A DNA stretch of 64,000 nt from Paractinoplanes ferrugineus (GTDB lineage: Bacteria > Actinomycetota > Actinomycetes > Mycobacteriales > Micromonosporaceae): the NCBI RefSeq assembly GCF_016862195.1, contig NZ_BOMM01000022.1, positions 124,001 through 188,000 on the forward strand. Reading direction: 5' to 3'. The notes beneath the pieces are model-generated. The model did no database searches. It saw only the letters and a program-made list of their open reading frames with translations, and was not told the DNA's origin. Shown here one piece after another: positions 42,648 through 53,484 of the stretch (position 1 is the first letter of the stretch; every line of letters starts with the position of its first letter). Both the position numbers and the translations under genes were made by a program.

Positions 42648-44042
42648 GTGGACGCCTTGGATCTGGCCCGATGGCAATTCGGGGTCATTACCGTTTACCA
42701 CTTCCTGTTCGTGCCGATCACGATCGGCATGTCGGTTCTGGTGGCCGGCCTGCAGACCGCGTGGGTGCGGACCGGCAAGGAGCAGTACCTGCGCGCGACC
42801 AAGTTCTGGGGCAAGCTGTTCCTGATCAACTTCGCGATCGGCGTGGTCACCGGAATCGTGCAGGAATTCCAGTTCGGGATGAACTGGAGCGACTACTCGC
42901 GTTTCGTCGGTGACATCTTCGGGGCGCCGCTCGCGATGGAGGGCCTGCTCGCCTTCTTCCTCGAGTCGACGTTTCTCGGGCTGTGGATTTTCGGCTGGGA
43001 TCGGCTGCCCAGGAAATTGCACCTGGCGACCATCTGGATCGCCGCGATCGGCACCTGGCTGTCGGCGTACTTCATTCTCGCCGCCAATTCCTGGATGCAG
43101 CACCCGGTCGGTTACGAGTTCAACGAGGCCCGCGGCCGCGCCGAGCTGAAGAGCATCGGCGCCGTCCTGACCAACTCGACCACCCTCGTCACGTTCCCGC
43201 ACACGATCGCCGCCTGCCTGCTGACCGGCGGCGCCGTGCTCGTGGCGGTCAGCGCCTGGCACCTCAAGCGGCGCAACCAGGTGGACGTCTTCCGGCCCAG
43301 CCTCAAGCTCGGCGCCTGGGTCGTGCTGATCGCGGGGGTCGGCGTGCTGATCACCGGTGACCTGCAGGCCCGCATCATGACCGAGCAGCAGCCGATGAAG
43401 ATGGCCGCCGCCGAGGCGCTCTACGACACGGCCAAGCCGGCCGGCTTCTCCATCTTCACCATCGGGTCGCTCGACGGCAGCGAGGAGGTGGCGAGCGTCC
43501 GCATCCCGTCGCTGCTGTCCTTCATGGCGACCGGCAGCCCCGGCGGGGAGGTCGAGGGCATCAACAACATCCAGGGCGAGTACGAGCAGAAGTACGGGCC
43601 GGGGGACTACAAGCCCAACATCCCGGTCACCTACTGGTCGTTCCGCCTGATGATCGGCTTCGGCGGCCTCGCCATGCTGGTCGCGCTGGCCGCCCTCTGG
43701 TTCACCCGCAAGGGCCGCAGCACGGCGCCGAAGTGGCTCTGGCCGGCCGGGATCTTCGCCATCGGGGCGCCGCTCGCAGCCAACTCGTTCGGCTGGATCT
43801 TCACCGAGCTGGGCCGCCAGCCGTGGGCCGTCTTCGGCCTGCTCAAGACGACCGACGGGGTGTCCCCCACGGTCGGTGCGGGCACGGTCGCCACCTCGTT
43901 CGCCGTGCTCACTCTCCTCTACGGCGTGCTCGCCGTGATCGAGGTCGGACTGTTCCTCAAATACGCCCGGGCGGGAGCGCCGGAGCTGCCGGCCGAGGCC
44001 GAGGGCGAACCCGACGACCGGCCGCTGGCCTTCGCGTACTGA
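42648..44042 (+). CDS. cydA: Cytochrome bd ubiquinol oxidase subunit I
   Basis: 464 residues with nine membrane helices. Haem b595 ligand His is at 18 (VYHFLFVP), and the Q-loop and helix motif GTWLSAYFILAANSWMQHPVG is diagnostic. GRQPW (ELGRQPWAVFG) near the end of the Q-loop region is also conserved. Terminal high-affinity oxidase for low oxygen. GTG start at 42648 after GAAAGGA; a TTG at 42633 would add five residues. Preceded by an exact DosR box. Confidence 0.96.
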   Translation: MDALDLARWQFGVITVYHFLFVPITIGMSVLVAGLQTAWVRTGKEQYLRATKFWGKLFLINFAIGVVTGIVQEFQFGMNWSDYSRFVGDIFGAPLAMEGLLAFFLESTFLGLWIFGWDRLPRKLHLATIWIAAIGTWLSAYFILAANSWMQHPVGYEFNEARGRAELKSIGAVLTNSTTLVTFPHTIAACLLTGGAVLVAVSAWHLKRRNQVDVFRPSLKLGAWVVLIAGVGVLITGDLQARIMTEQQPMKMAAAEALYDTAKPAGFSIFTIGSLDGSEEVASVRIPSLLSFMATGSPGGEVEGINNIQGEYEQKYGPGDYKPNIPVTYWSFRLMIGFGGLAMLVALAALWFTRKGRSTAPKWLWPAGIFAIGAPLAANSFGWIFTELGRQPWAVFGLLKTTDGVSPTVGAGTVATSFAVLTLLYGVLAVIEVGLFLKYARAGAPELPAEAEGEPDDRPLAFAY

Positions 44043-44060
44043 GAAAGGAGGTTTGTGATC

Positions 44061-45056
44061 ATGGAACTCACGACCGTGTGGTTCGCGCTCATCGCGATCC
44101 TCTGGGCCGGCTACTTCCTGCTCGAGGGTTTCGACTTCGGCGTCGGCATCCTGCTGCCGGTGCTCGGCCGCGACGACCGCGAACGCCGGCTGCTGATCAA
44201 CACGATCGGCCCGGTCTGGGACGGCAACGAGGTGTGGCTGCTCGTCGCGGGCGGCGCCACCTTCGCCGCTTTCCCGGAGTGGTACGCGACCCTGTTCTCC
44301 GGCTTCTACCTGCCACTGCTGCTCATCCTGGTGGCGCTGATCATCCGCGGTGTCGCGTTCGAGTACCGCGGCAAGCGCGACGGCGCCGTCTGGAAGAAGC
44401 GCTGGGACCTCTCGATCTTCGTCGGCTCGCTGGTTCCGGCCCTGCTCTGGGGTGTGGCCTTCGGCAACATCGTCCGCGGGGTACGCCTCGACGAGCGGCA
44501 CGAGTACGTCGGCGGTTTCGTCAGCCTGCTCAACCCGTACGCGTTGCTCGGCGGCCTGACCACGCTCACCCTGTTCACCCTGCACGGGGCGGTGTTCCTG
44601 GCCCTGAAGACGGACGGTGAGATGCGCCGACGGGCCAACAAGCTCGCCGCCACGATCGGCCTCCCGGCGGTCGCGATCGCCGCGGCCTTCCTGATCTGCA
44701 CCGCGATCATCCGGTTCGACGGGATCGGGGTGGGCCTGTTCGCGGTGGCCGCGGTCGCGCTGGTCGCCGCCCTGGTCGCCAACCGGCTGGGCCGGGAGGG
44801 CTGGGCGTTCATCGCCACCGGGGCCACCCTGGTCCTGGCCGTCCTCGGGTTGTTCGTCACGCTGTTCCCGAACGTGCTGCCGTCGACGATCGGCGACGCC
44901 AACAGCCTGACCGTCCACAACGCGTCGTCCACGCCGTACACGTTGAAGGTCATGACGTGGGTGGCGGTGTTCTTCACCCCGATCGTCCTGCTCTACCAGG
45001 GCTGGACCTACTGGATCTTCCGCAAGCGCCTGACCGTGGAGAAGATTCCGGCATGA
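44061..45056 (+). CDS. cydB: Cytochrome bd ubiquinol oxidase subunit II
   Basis: 331 residues, eight helices. LWAGYFLLEGFDFGVG and GPVWDGNEVWLLVAGGATFAAFP are the family signatures. AAAGGAGG is nine bases before the ATG at 44061 and only three before an in-frame GTG at 44055, so the ATG is preferred. The stop overlaps the cydD ATG (ATGA). Confidence 0.96.
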   Translation: MELTTVWFALIAILWAGYFLLEGFDFGVGILLPVLGRDDRERRLLINTIGPVWDGNEVWLLVAGGATFAAFPEWYATLFSGFYLPLLLILVALIIRGVAFEYRGKRDGAVWKKRWDLSIFVGSLVPALLWGVAFGNIVRGVRLDERHEYVGGFVSLLNPYALLGGLTTLTLFTLHGAVFLALKTDGEMRRRANKLAATIGLPAVAIAAAFLICTAIIRFDGIGVGLFAVAAVALVAALVANRLGREGWAFIATGATLVLAVLGLFVTLFPNVLPSTIGDANSLTVHNASSTPYTLKVMTWVAVFFTPIVLLYQGWTYWIFRKRLTVEKIPA

Positions 45057-46666
45057 AGCCCCTGGACCCGCGGCTTCTGCGGTACGCCCGCGCCAGCCGG
45101 GCCTACCTCGCGGCCACCGTCGCGCTCGGCGTGGCGCAAGCCGGGCTGATCGTCGGGCAGGCCACCCTGCTCGCGTACGGCATCGCCGCGGTGTTCCTCG
45201 ACGGGCTGTCCGTCGCCCGCCTCACCCCGACGCTCATCGCGCTCGCCGCGGTCACCGCCGGCCGGGCCGGTCTCGGCTGGCTGCAGGAGGCCGCGGCGGC
45301 GCGCTCCGCCGCCGCGGTCAAGGAGGAACTGCGCGCCCGGCTTCTCGGCCACGCGGTCGCGCTCGGCCCCGGCGAGGTCCGGACCGGGGAGATGAGCACG
45401 CTGGTCACGCGGGGGCTGGACGCCCTCGACGCGTACTTCGCGAGATACCTTCCCCAGCTGGTGCTCGCCGCTCTGATTCCCGCCGTCGTGCTTTGCCGGC
45501 TCCTGCCGGCCGACCTGGTCGCCGCCGTCACGATCGTGCTGACGCTGCCGCTCATCCCGGTCTTCCTGGCGCTCGTCGGGTTGCACACCGAGTCGGCCAA
45601 CCGGCGGCAGTTCCGGCTCCTGGCCCGCCTCGGCCACCACTTCCTCGACGTGGTCGCCGGCCTGGCCACTCTCAAGATCTTCGGGCGGGCGGGCGCCCAG
45701 ATCGGCAACATCCGCCGGGTGAGTGCGGAACAGCGCAGGATCACCATGCGTACGCTCCGGATCGCCTTTCTCTCCTCACTCGTCCTGGAACTGCTCGCCA
45801 CGCTGTCGGTCGCGCTCGTGGCGGTCGGGATCGGGCTGCGGCTCGTCGACGGGAACCTCGACCTGGCGACCGCGTTGCTGGTGCTGATCCTGGCCCCGGA
45901 GGCCTACCTGCCACTGCGCCAGGTGGGCGCGCAGTATCACGCGGCGGCCGAGGGGGTGGCCGCGGCGGAGGAGGCGTTCGCCGTCCTGGAGACGCCCGCC
46001 ACCGCACCCGCGGAGGGCCGGCCGGCCGTCCCGGGCGGGGCGATCGTCTTCGAGGACGCGGTGGTCCGTTACCGCGAGCGGGACGCGTTGCGGTTGTCCG
46101 CGACCGTCGAGGCCGGCGAGTTCGTCGCGCTGACCGGGCCGAGCGGGTGCGGCAAGTCGACCGCCCTGAACGTGCTGCTCGGCTTCGCGGAGCTGGCCGG
46201 CGGCACGGTCACCGTGGGCGGCCGCCAATTGTCCACGACGGACCTGCGGGCGAGCGTGGCGTGGGTGCCGCAACGGCCGTACCTCTTCGCCGGCACCGTC
46301 CGGGACAACATCGCCCTCGGCGCCGCGGAGGACGCCGACGTGAAGTCCGCCGCCCGCCTCGCCGGCGCCCACCACTTCATCGCCGACCTGCCCGCCGGTT
46401 ACGAGACGGTGCTCGGCGACGGCGGCGCCGGGCTCTCCGCCGGGCAACGGCAGCGGCTCGCGCTGGCCCGCGCGTTCCTGCGGGACGCCCCGATCGTGCT
46501 GCTCGACGAGCCCACCGCCAACCTCGACGCGGCCACCGCGGAGGGCGTGATGGCGGCGATCCGGCGACTGGCCCACGGGCGTACGGTCCTGATGGCCGCC
46601 CACCGCCCCGAACTCATCGCGCTCGCCGGGCGCGTCCTCGATCTCACCCCGGCCGGTGCCCGATGA
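45053..46666 (+). CDS. cydD: Cysteine/glutathione-type ABC exporter subunit CydD
   Basis: 537 residues: six-helix exporter domain (1-310), then the ATPase with Walker A GPSGCGKS, Q-loop WVPQRP, signature LSAGQRQRLALARA and Walker B IVLLDEPT. CydDC exports thiols and is needed for cytochrome bd assembly. Coupled to cydB and cydC by ATGA overlaps. Confidence 0.94.
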   Translation: MKPLDPRLLRYARASRAYLAATVALGVAQAGLIVGQATLLAYGIAAVFLDGLSVARLTPTLIALAAVTAGRAGLGWLQEAAAARSAAAVKEELRARLLGHAVALGPGEVRTGEMSTLVTRGLDALDAYFARYLPQLVLAALIPAVVLCRLLPADLVAAVTIVLTLPLIPVFLALVGLHTESANRRQFRLLARLGHHFLDVVAGLATLKIFGRAGAQIGNIRRVSAEQRRITMRTLRIAFLSSLVLELLATLSVALVAVGIGLRLVDGNLDLATALLVLILAPEAYLPLRQVGAQYHAAAEGVAAAEEAFAVLETPATAPAEGRPAVPGGAIVFEDAVVRYRERDALRLSATVEAGEFVALTGPSGCGKSTALNVLLGFAELAGGTVTVGGRQLSTTDLRASVAWVPQRPYLFAGTVRDNIALGAAEDADVKSAARLAGAHHFIADLPAGYETVLGDGGAGLSAGQRQRLALARAFLRDAPIVLLDEPTANLDAATAEGVMAAIRRLAHGRTVLMAAHRPELIALAGRVLDLTPAGAR

Positions 46667-48354
46667 CGTACCTCCGGCTGCTCCGCCCCGGATTCTGGAT
46701 CGCCGTCGTCAGCGGCGCGCTGGCCGCCGGCTGCGCGGTCGGGCTGATGGCCACCTCGGCCTGGCTGATCTCGCGAGCCGCGCTGCACCCGCCGGTGCTG
46801 CACCTGATGGTGGCGATCGTCGCGGTGCGGGCGTTCGGGGTCGGTCGTGGGGTCCTGCGCTACGTGGAACGCCTGACCGGCCACGACGCCGCGCTGCGGG
46901 CCCTCGGCAGCATGCGGGTGCGCCTGTTCACCCACCTCGCCCGCGTCGCCCCGGCCGGTCTCGCCGCCTATCGCCGCGCCGACCTGGCGCAGCGTCTCGC
47001 CGCCGACGTCGACGCGGTGCTCGACCTGCTCACCCGGGTGCTGCTGCCGTACGCGGTGGCGCTGGTGGTCGGGACCGGCTCGGTGCTGCTGGTGGGCGCG
47101 CTGTCGCCGATCGCGGGCGGCACTCTCGCCGCCGGGATCCTGCTCGTCGGCGTCGGTGTGCCGCTGCTTCAGTCGCGGGCGGCGCGACGCGCCGACGGCC
47201 GGCTCGCACCGCTGCGCGGCGAGCTCGCCACCGGGGCCGCCGACCTGCTGCAGGGACTGCCGGACCTCATCGCGTACGGGGCCGTCGCCGACCGCCTGGA
47301 GAAGCTGGCCCGGATCGGTGCCGAGCTGCGCCAGGCCGAGCGCCGGTCGAGCCGGATGGCCGGCCTGGCCGCCGCCGGCACCGCGCTGGCCACCGGACTG
47401 TCGCTGGTGGTCGGTCTGGCGGCGGGCGCGGTGGCGGTCCGTTCCGGGGCGCTGTCCGGCGAACTGCTCGCGGTCGTCGTGCTGACGCCGCTGGCCGTCT
47501 TCGAGACGATCGGTGCGCTGCCGGCCGCCGCCCAGCGGTTCGCCGCCTGCCGGGCCGCGATGGGCCGGCTGTCCGAGGTGCTGTCCACGGTTCCCCCGGT
47601 GACCGAACCGGCGTCGCCCGTGACGGTGCCGACCGGGCCGCACACGCTGCGGTTGACCGGGGTGGGCGCGGCCTGGCGGCCGGGGCGGCCGGTGCTGCGC
47701 GACTTCGACCTGACGCTCGCCCCCGGTGATCGGGTGGCGCTCGTCGGGCCGAGCGGGTCCGGCAAGAGCACGGTGGCCGCGCTGCTGGTGCGCTTCGTCG
47801 ACCCGACCGCCGGGCAGATCACCCTGGACGGCGTCGACTACCGGCGGATCCCGGCCGACCGGGTGCGGCGCGTCGTCGGTTACCTCCCCGAGGACGCGCA
47901 CCTCTTCGACACCACGATCGCGGCCAACCTGCGCGTCGCCCGGCCCGGCGCGACCGACGACGAGCTGTTCTCGGCCCTGACCCAGGCGCGGCTGGGGGAG
48001 TGGGTCGCCGGGCTGCCGGCCGGCCTCGAGACCCCGGTGGGCGAGCACGGCATGGCGCTCTCCGGCGGTGAGCGGCGGCGACTGGCGCTGGCCCGGGCGC
48101 TGCTGGCGGACTTCGAGATCCTGATCCTCGACGAGCCCACCGAACACCTCGACGAGGCCACCGCGGCGGCGCTCACCCGGGATCTGCTGGCCGCGGCCGG
48201 TGCTCGTACGGTCCTGCTGATCACCCACCGCCCGGACCTCGCCGACCAGGTCGATCGGGTCGTCCGCCTCGGCGGGATCGTGCCGGCAGGTCGCCGGAGC
48301 AAATCGGCACCCGCCCCCACTCAGACACGCGGCCTGGTTGCCGATCGGGAGTAG
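46663..48354 (+). CDS. cydC: Cysteine/glutathione-type ABC exporter subunit CydC
   Basis: 563 residues: exporter domain with [20 protein letters not shown] (a CydC mark) and an ATPase with Walker A GPSGSGKS, signature [14 protein letters not shown] and Walker B ILILDEPT. It pairs with CydD as a heterodimer. Final gene of the cyd operon; the C-terminal 20 residues overlap no other gene, as the chemoreceptor starts at 48389. Confidence 0.94.
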   Translation: MTYLRLLRPGFWIAVVSGALAAGCAVGLMATSAWLISRAALHPPVLHLMVAIVAVRAFGVGRGVLRYVERLTGHDAALRALGSMRVRLFTHLARVAPAGLAAYRRADLAQRLAADVDAVLDLLTRVLLPYAVALVVGTGSVLLVGALSPIAGGTLAAGILLVGVGVPLLQSRAARRADGRLAPLRGELATGAADLLQGLPDLIAYGAVADRLEKLARIGAELRQAERRSSRMAGLAAAGTALATGLSLVVGLAAGAVAVRSGALSGELLAVVVLTPLAVFETIGALPAAAQRFAACRAAMGRLSEVLSTVPPVTEPASPVTVPTGPHTLRLTGVGAAWRPGRPVLRDFDLTLAPGDRVALVGPSGSGKSTVAALLVRFVDPTAGQITLDGVDYRRIPADRVRRVVGYLPEDAHLFDTTIAANLRVARPGATDDELFSALTQARLGEWVAGLPAGLETPVGEHGMALSGGERRRLALARALLADFEILILDEPTEHLDEATAAALTRDLLAAAGARTVLLITHRPDLADQVDRVVRLGGIVPAGRRSKSAPAPTQTRGLVADRE

Positions 48355-48388
48355 TGCGGGAGGCGGGGGCTGCCCGCAGGAGGGCATC

Positions 48389-50017
48389 GTGACAGCGATC
48401 ACCATGACCACGGTGGCGCCCAATCGGGGGCGGCCGTCGTGGAGCGATCTGAGCGTGCGGGTGAAGATTCTCGCGGCTGTGCTTGTCGCGTCGGCCGTGG
48501 CACTCCTGACCGGGATCGTGGGTCTCACCGCGCTCGGTCAGGCCAGCCGATCGGCGCAGCAGATCTACCACAGCAACCTGGCAAGCGTCGGGGCGATCGC
48601 CGAGCTCGACGCGGCCATCACCCAGAGCCGGCTGGACACGGCCAGCCACGCCATCGCCCAGAACAGCGCGGCCAAGGCCAAGTACGAGGCGAAATTCGAC
48701 AAGGACGTCGAGGCCGTGGACGCGGCGTTCGCCGCCTACCGGGACAGCCAGCCCACCGGCGATCCGGCGGTTCTGGCCCAGCTGACGGCGCAGTGGAACG
48801 AGTACGTCCAGATCGCCCGGACCAAGCTGATCCCGCTCGGCCGGGCGAAGGACTACATCGCTTGGCAGAAGGTCCGCGACGACGAGGTCACGCCACTGGC
48901 CGCGAAGTACAACGAGAACCTCGACACGCTGAGCACGACGGAGCGGGTGGACGCGGCCCGGTCGGCGGCCGCCGCCAAGACCAACTACGAGACCGGCCGC
49001 ACCGTCGCCCTCGTCGTACTGGTGGCCGGCCTGCTGATCGCCCTGACGCTCGGGGCCATGGTGGCCCGGGGCATCGTCCGCTCGCTCAACCGGGTCACCG
49101 ACGTGTGCGTGGGGCTCGCCGACGGCGATCTGACCCGCAGCGCCGGCGTCGTCTCCCGGGACGAACCGGGCACGATGGCGCGGGCCCTGGACACGGCGGT
49201 GCGCAAGATCCGCGACACCGTCACCACCATCGGCGGGTCCGCGGTCACCCTCGCCGGCGCCTCCGAGGAACTGTCCGCGGTCAGCTCCCAGCTGCGGGCC
49301 GGGGCGGGCGAGGCGGCGCAGAAGGCCACCTATGCCACCGCCGCGACCCAGGAGGTCAACACCGGCGTGCAGTCGATCGCCGCCGGGGCGGAGCAGATGA
49401 GCGCCTCGATCAGCGAGATCGCCACCAACGCCGCCCAGGCGGCCGAGGTCGCCATCCGGGCCCAGGCGGTGGCCGAACGCACCAACGGGCAGGTCGCCGA
49501 ACTCGGCACGGCCAGCGCCGAGATCGGCGACGTGGTCCGGCTGATCACCAGCATCGCCGAGCAGACGAACCTGCTCGCGCTCAACGCCACCATCGAGGCG
49601 GCCCGGGCGGGCGAGCTGGGCAAGGGCTTCGCGGTGGTCGCCGGCGAGGTCAAGGAACTGGCGCAGCAGACCGCGAAGGCGACCGAGGAGATCACCGCCC
49701 GGATCGGCGCGATCCAGGCCTCGAGCGGTTCCGCCGCCGTCGCCATCAACGAGATCACCCAGGTGATCCAGCAGATCGGCGACTACACCACGACCATCGC
49801 GTCGGCCGTGGAGGAGCAGACCGCCACCACCGGCGAGATGAGCCGGGCGGTCGCCGACGCCGCCACCAACAGCGGCAACGTGGCCCGTACGGTCTCCGGG
49901 GTCGCCGAGGTCGCGGCCGCCACCGCGGACGGCGCCCAGGCCACCCAGCAGGCCGCCGCCGACCTCACCCGGCTGGCCAGCGACCTGAGCTCCCTGGTCG
50001 GCACGTTCCGCCACTGA
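48389..50017 (+). CDS. Methyl-accepting chemotaxis protein
   Basis: 542 residues. One helix (about 25-47), a four-helix-bundle extracytoplasmic domain (about 48-205), a second helix (about 208-230), HAMP (about 232-285), then the signalling domain with the hairpin tip [25 protein letters not shown] precedes the GTG at 48389. A chemoreceptor fits a motile actinomycete. Two small genes follow at 12 and 1 bp spacing. Confidence 0.94.
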   Translation: MTAITMTTVAPNRGRPSWSDLSVRVKILAAVLVASAVALLTGIVGLTALGQASRSAQQIYHSNLASVGAIAELDAAITQSRLDTASHAIAQNSAAKAKYEAKFDKDVEAVDAAFAAYRDSQPTGDPAVLAQLTAQWNEYVQIARTKLIPLGRAKDYIAWQKVRDDEVTPLAAKYNENLDTLSTTERVDAARSAAAAKTNYETGRTVALVVLVAGLLIALTLGAMVARGIVRSLNRVTDVCVGLADGDLTRSAGVVSRDEPGTMARALDTAVRKIRDTVTTIGGSAVTLAGASEELSAVSSQLRAGAGEAAQKATYATAATQEVNTGVQSIAAGAEQMSASISEIATNAAQAAEVAIRAQAVAERTNGQVAELGTASAEIGDVVRLITSIAEQTNLLALNATIEAARAGELGKGFAVVAGEVKELAQQTAKATEEITARIGAIQASSGSAAVAINEITQVIQQIGDYTTTIASAVEEQTATTGEMSRAVADAATNSGNVARTVSGVAEVAAATADGAQATQQAAADLTRLASDLSSLVGTFRH

Positions 50018-50029
50018 TCGGAGAACCGG

Positions 50030-50299
50030 ATGTCCGACGCCCCGTACGGGCTGCACCCGCCCACTGTCGCCGACGCCCACGACGCGCTGCACCGCGTGCA
50101 CGGCGCCGACGGACCGCGGATCTGGGCGGCCCTGCTCGCCGGCGCGGGCGTGACCGGCCAGGAACCCGACGCCCTCGACCGCCTGCTGCCCGTGCTGGAC
50201 CGGGCCGACGAGGTCACCCAGCTGTGCGCCCAGGCGCTGCGGATCCGGCTCACGTCGTACACCTGCCTCGCCGCCGCGCACAGCATGACCAGGAGCTGA
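50030..50299 (+). CDS. Small helical protein in chemoreceptor operon
   Basis: 89 residues, family not recognised. Compact, helical, with a central LDRLLPVLDRADEVTQLCAQ. It lies 12 bp behind the chemoreceptor and 1 bp before the GAF gene, so it is co-transcribed; an adaptor role is possible but unproven. Confidence 0.65.
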   Translation: MSDAPYGLHPPTVADAHDALHRVHGADGPRIWAALLAGAGVTGQEPDALDRLLPVLDRADEVTQLCAQALRIRLTSYTCLAAAHSMTRS

Positions 50300-50300
50300 C

Positions 50301-50819
50301 ATGTCGACCAAGACCGAACGCGACCTGTTCGACCGGCTCGGCCGGCCTGACCGCATCCGGCGGCTCGCCGGCTACGACCTGTTCCACCCGGCCCTGCGGG
50401 CCCGGCTCGACGCCCTGGCCACCCGGGCCGCCACCGGGCTCGAGGCACCGGTCGCGCTGGTCTCGGTGGTGCTGGACAGCGCCCAGTTCATCCTGGGCGG
50501 CCACGGCGTCGGCGGCTGGGTGGCCCAGTCCCAGGGCATTCCGGCCGAGTGGTCGCTGTGCGCCCGGACCGTCCTGGACGGCAAGCCCTACCGCGTCGGC
50601 GACAGCCGCACCGAGCCCGCCTGCGCCGACAACCCGATGCTGGAACTGACCGGCCTGGCGAGTTACGCCGGGGTGCCGCTGATCGACGACAGCGGACAGG
50701 TGCTCGGCTCGCACTGCGTCCTGGACGTCCACCCTCGCACCTTCACCGACGCCGAGGTGGCCGTCCTGTCCGCCGGCGCCGACGAGGCCATCGAGATCCT
50801 CGCCGCCCACCGCCGGTGA
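50301..50819 (+). CDS. GAF domain protein
   Basis: 172 residues, essentially one GAF domain of the FRMsr/light-sensor type (VALVSVVLDSAQFILGGHGV, CARTVLDGKPYRVGDSR, YAGVPLIDDSGQVLGSHCVL). It keeps a Cys (LCART) and D-x-R pattern used in redox or tetrapyrrole GAFs, but no ligand can be assigned. Third gene of the chemoreceptor operon; probably an input to it. Confidence 0.85.
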   Translation: MSTKTERDLFDRLGRPDRIRRLAGYDLFHPALRARLDALATRAATGLEAPVALVSVVLDSAQFILGGHGVGGWVAQSQGIPAEWSLCARTVLDGKPYRVGDSRTEPACADNPMLELTGLASYAGVPLIDDSGQVLGSHCVLDVHPRTFTDAEVAVLSAGADEAIEILAAHRR

Positions 50820-50826
50820 GCCTGCC

Positions 50827-50842
50827 GGTCCCTGCGGGGACC
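50827..50842 (+). terminator. Short hairpin after GAF gene
   Basis: GGTCCC (50827-50832), TGCG loop, GGGACC (50837-50842), 8 bp after the GAF stop. A second perfect stem CCGGCGCC/GGCGCCGG (50918-50942) overlaps the end of the convergent gene. Confidence 0.5.
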
Positions 50843-50928
50843 AGCAACACGGCGGTATGACCTCGGGCCGGCCGCGCGCCGAGGATCGACGCATCTGCTG
50901 AGAAGCCGGTGAGCCGCCCGGCGCCGAG

Positions 50929-51339
50929 CTAGGCGGCGCCGGCGAGTTCGTGGTGGTCGAAGGACTCGCGCCAGATCGCCCAGCTCGTCTGCGGGGCGTA
51001 CCGCTTCGCCTCGTGCATGGCGACGGTGGCCCGGCGCTCCAGCTCGGGCCGGGGCAGCGACGACGACACGGCCACGCCGATGCTTGCCGTCATGCCGGTC
51101 AGGCGGCCGGCCACCACCATCGGGCCGGCCTCGGCGGCGACGGCGCCGGCCACGTCGTACGCGACAGACGGCGAAAGCAGCCCGCTCACGGTGAGGCTGC
51201 CGAGGTGGACCGGCAGATTTCCGAGGCCGGGTACGCGGGTGCGGAGCACCTCGGCGAAGGCGGCCCGCAGGAGATCCTCGTCGCCGTCGCCGGTCACCTC
51301 GATGACGAGGACCGCGGTGAACGTGCCGATGCCGCGCAT
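50929..51339 (-). CDS. Degenerate stand-alone GGDEF-fold protein
   Basis: 136 residues. Its C-terminal SIGVAVSS...RATVAMHEAKRYA matches the last third of diguanylate cyclases, and FTAVLVIEVTGDGDE matches the first strand. At the place of the signature (LGGDEFAVLL) it reads LGSLTVSGLL. The catalytic residues are gone, so a c-di-GMP-binding or purely structural role is more likely than synthesis. Single gene, convergent to the GAF operon. Confidence 0.7.
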   Translation of the reverse strand: MRGIGTFTAVLVIEVTGDGDEDLLRAAFAEVLRTRVPGLGNLPVHLGSLTVSGLLSPSVAYDVAGAVAAEAGPMVVAGRLTGMTASIGVAVSSSLPRPELERRATVAMHEAKRYAPQTSWAIWRESFDHHELAGAA

Positions 51340-51416
51340 ACCACCCTCCTTTCCTTGCCGGGCCGGTCCTTTCGGCCGCCGGCGGGGGCGACCTGAGGGG
51401 ACCGCGGTGATCAGTT

Positions 51417-52619
<1,203 letters not shown>

Positions 52620-52674
52620 CGACACGCGGGAGGCTCGGGCGGGCTGCGCGTTTTGCGTGGGTAAGGTGCTCGAG

Positions 52675-53409
52675 GTGAAGCTCAGCGAAGAGATCGTCAT
52701 GGTGCCGGCGCCGGACTGCGAGATCCGCACGGCGGTGATCCGGCCGGTCGGCGACGGTGCGTGGCCCGGTCTGCTGCTCTACACCGACATCTTCCAGCTC
52801 ACCGAGTCGTCGCTGCGGTCCGCGCGTCGGCTCGCGGCCGAGGGCTTCACGGTCGTGGTGCCGGAGATCTATCCGCGCGGGCCGCTCGCCGGGGTGGCGC
52901 TGGACTTCGACGACGCCGGCAAGCAGCTCGGCATGGAGGGCGCCAAGTCGACGACGGTGGCCCAGTTCGACTCCGACCGGGTCGCGGTCCTCGACCACAT
53001 GGCGGCCCACCCCCAGGTGACCGAGCTGTTCGCGGCCGGTTTCTGCATCGGCGGACACCTCGCGTTCCGGGCCGCGTTCGACCCGCGGGTGGCGGCCACC
53101 GTCTGCTTCTATCCGACCGGCTTGCAGAACGGCGCGCTCGGCGCCGACGACGACGCGGGCTCGCTGGCCCGGGCCGCCGACATCCACGGTCGGCTGATGA
53201 TCGTGTTCGGCTCGCAGGACCCGCACGTGCCGGCCGACGCCCGCCTCCAGGTCGTCGCCGGTCTCTACGCGGCCGGCCTCGACGACACCGAGCTGCACCT
53301 CTACCAGGGCGGCGAGCACGCCTTCATGCGCGACATCGGGGTCCGGCACGATCCGACGCTCAGCGATCTCGCGTACGCGTCAGCGACGTCCTTCCTCCGT
53401 GGCCGCTGA
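52675..53409 (+). CDS. Dienelactone hydrolase family protein
   Basis: 244 residues, alpha/beta hydrolase. The Cys nucleophile is in AAGFCIGGHLAF (GxCxGG), Asp in FGSQDPHVP and His in GGEHAFMRD. It may open dienelactones or related esters; no aromatic pathway gene adjoins, the hydroxyquinol genes being 30 kb away. GTG at 52675 chosen; a GTG at 52666 is possible. Confidence 0.9.
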   Translation: MKLSEEIVMVPAPDCEIRTAVIRPVGDGAWPGLLLYTDIFQLTESSLRSARRLAAEGFTVVVPEIYPRGPLAGVALDFDDAGKQLGMEGAKSTTVAQFDSDRVAVLDHMAAHPQVTELFAAGFCIGGHLAFRAAFDPRVAATVCFYPTGLQNGALGADDDAGSLARAADIHGRLMIVFGSQDPHVPADARLQVVAGLYAAGLDDTELHLYQGGEHAFMRDIGVRHDPTLSDLAYASATSFLRGR

Positions 53410-53484
53410 CCCGGCGGGCGCGGGTTGAGCGCCGGGCCGGGTGGCAATGCTCAGGCCGGTCACCCCGGTGCCGATACTGAGCAG

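Noticed and set aside
41856..44918. 1020-codon minus-strand frame
   Set aside because: Antisense to devR, cydA and cydB, which have clear family motifs; the frame has none.
46399..50356. Two long minus-strand frames (709 and 711 codons)
   Set aside because: Antisense to cydDC and the chemoreceptor; low-complexity Arg/Gly/Gln composition.
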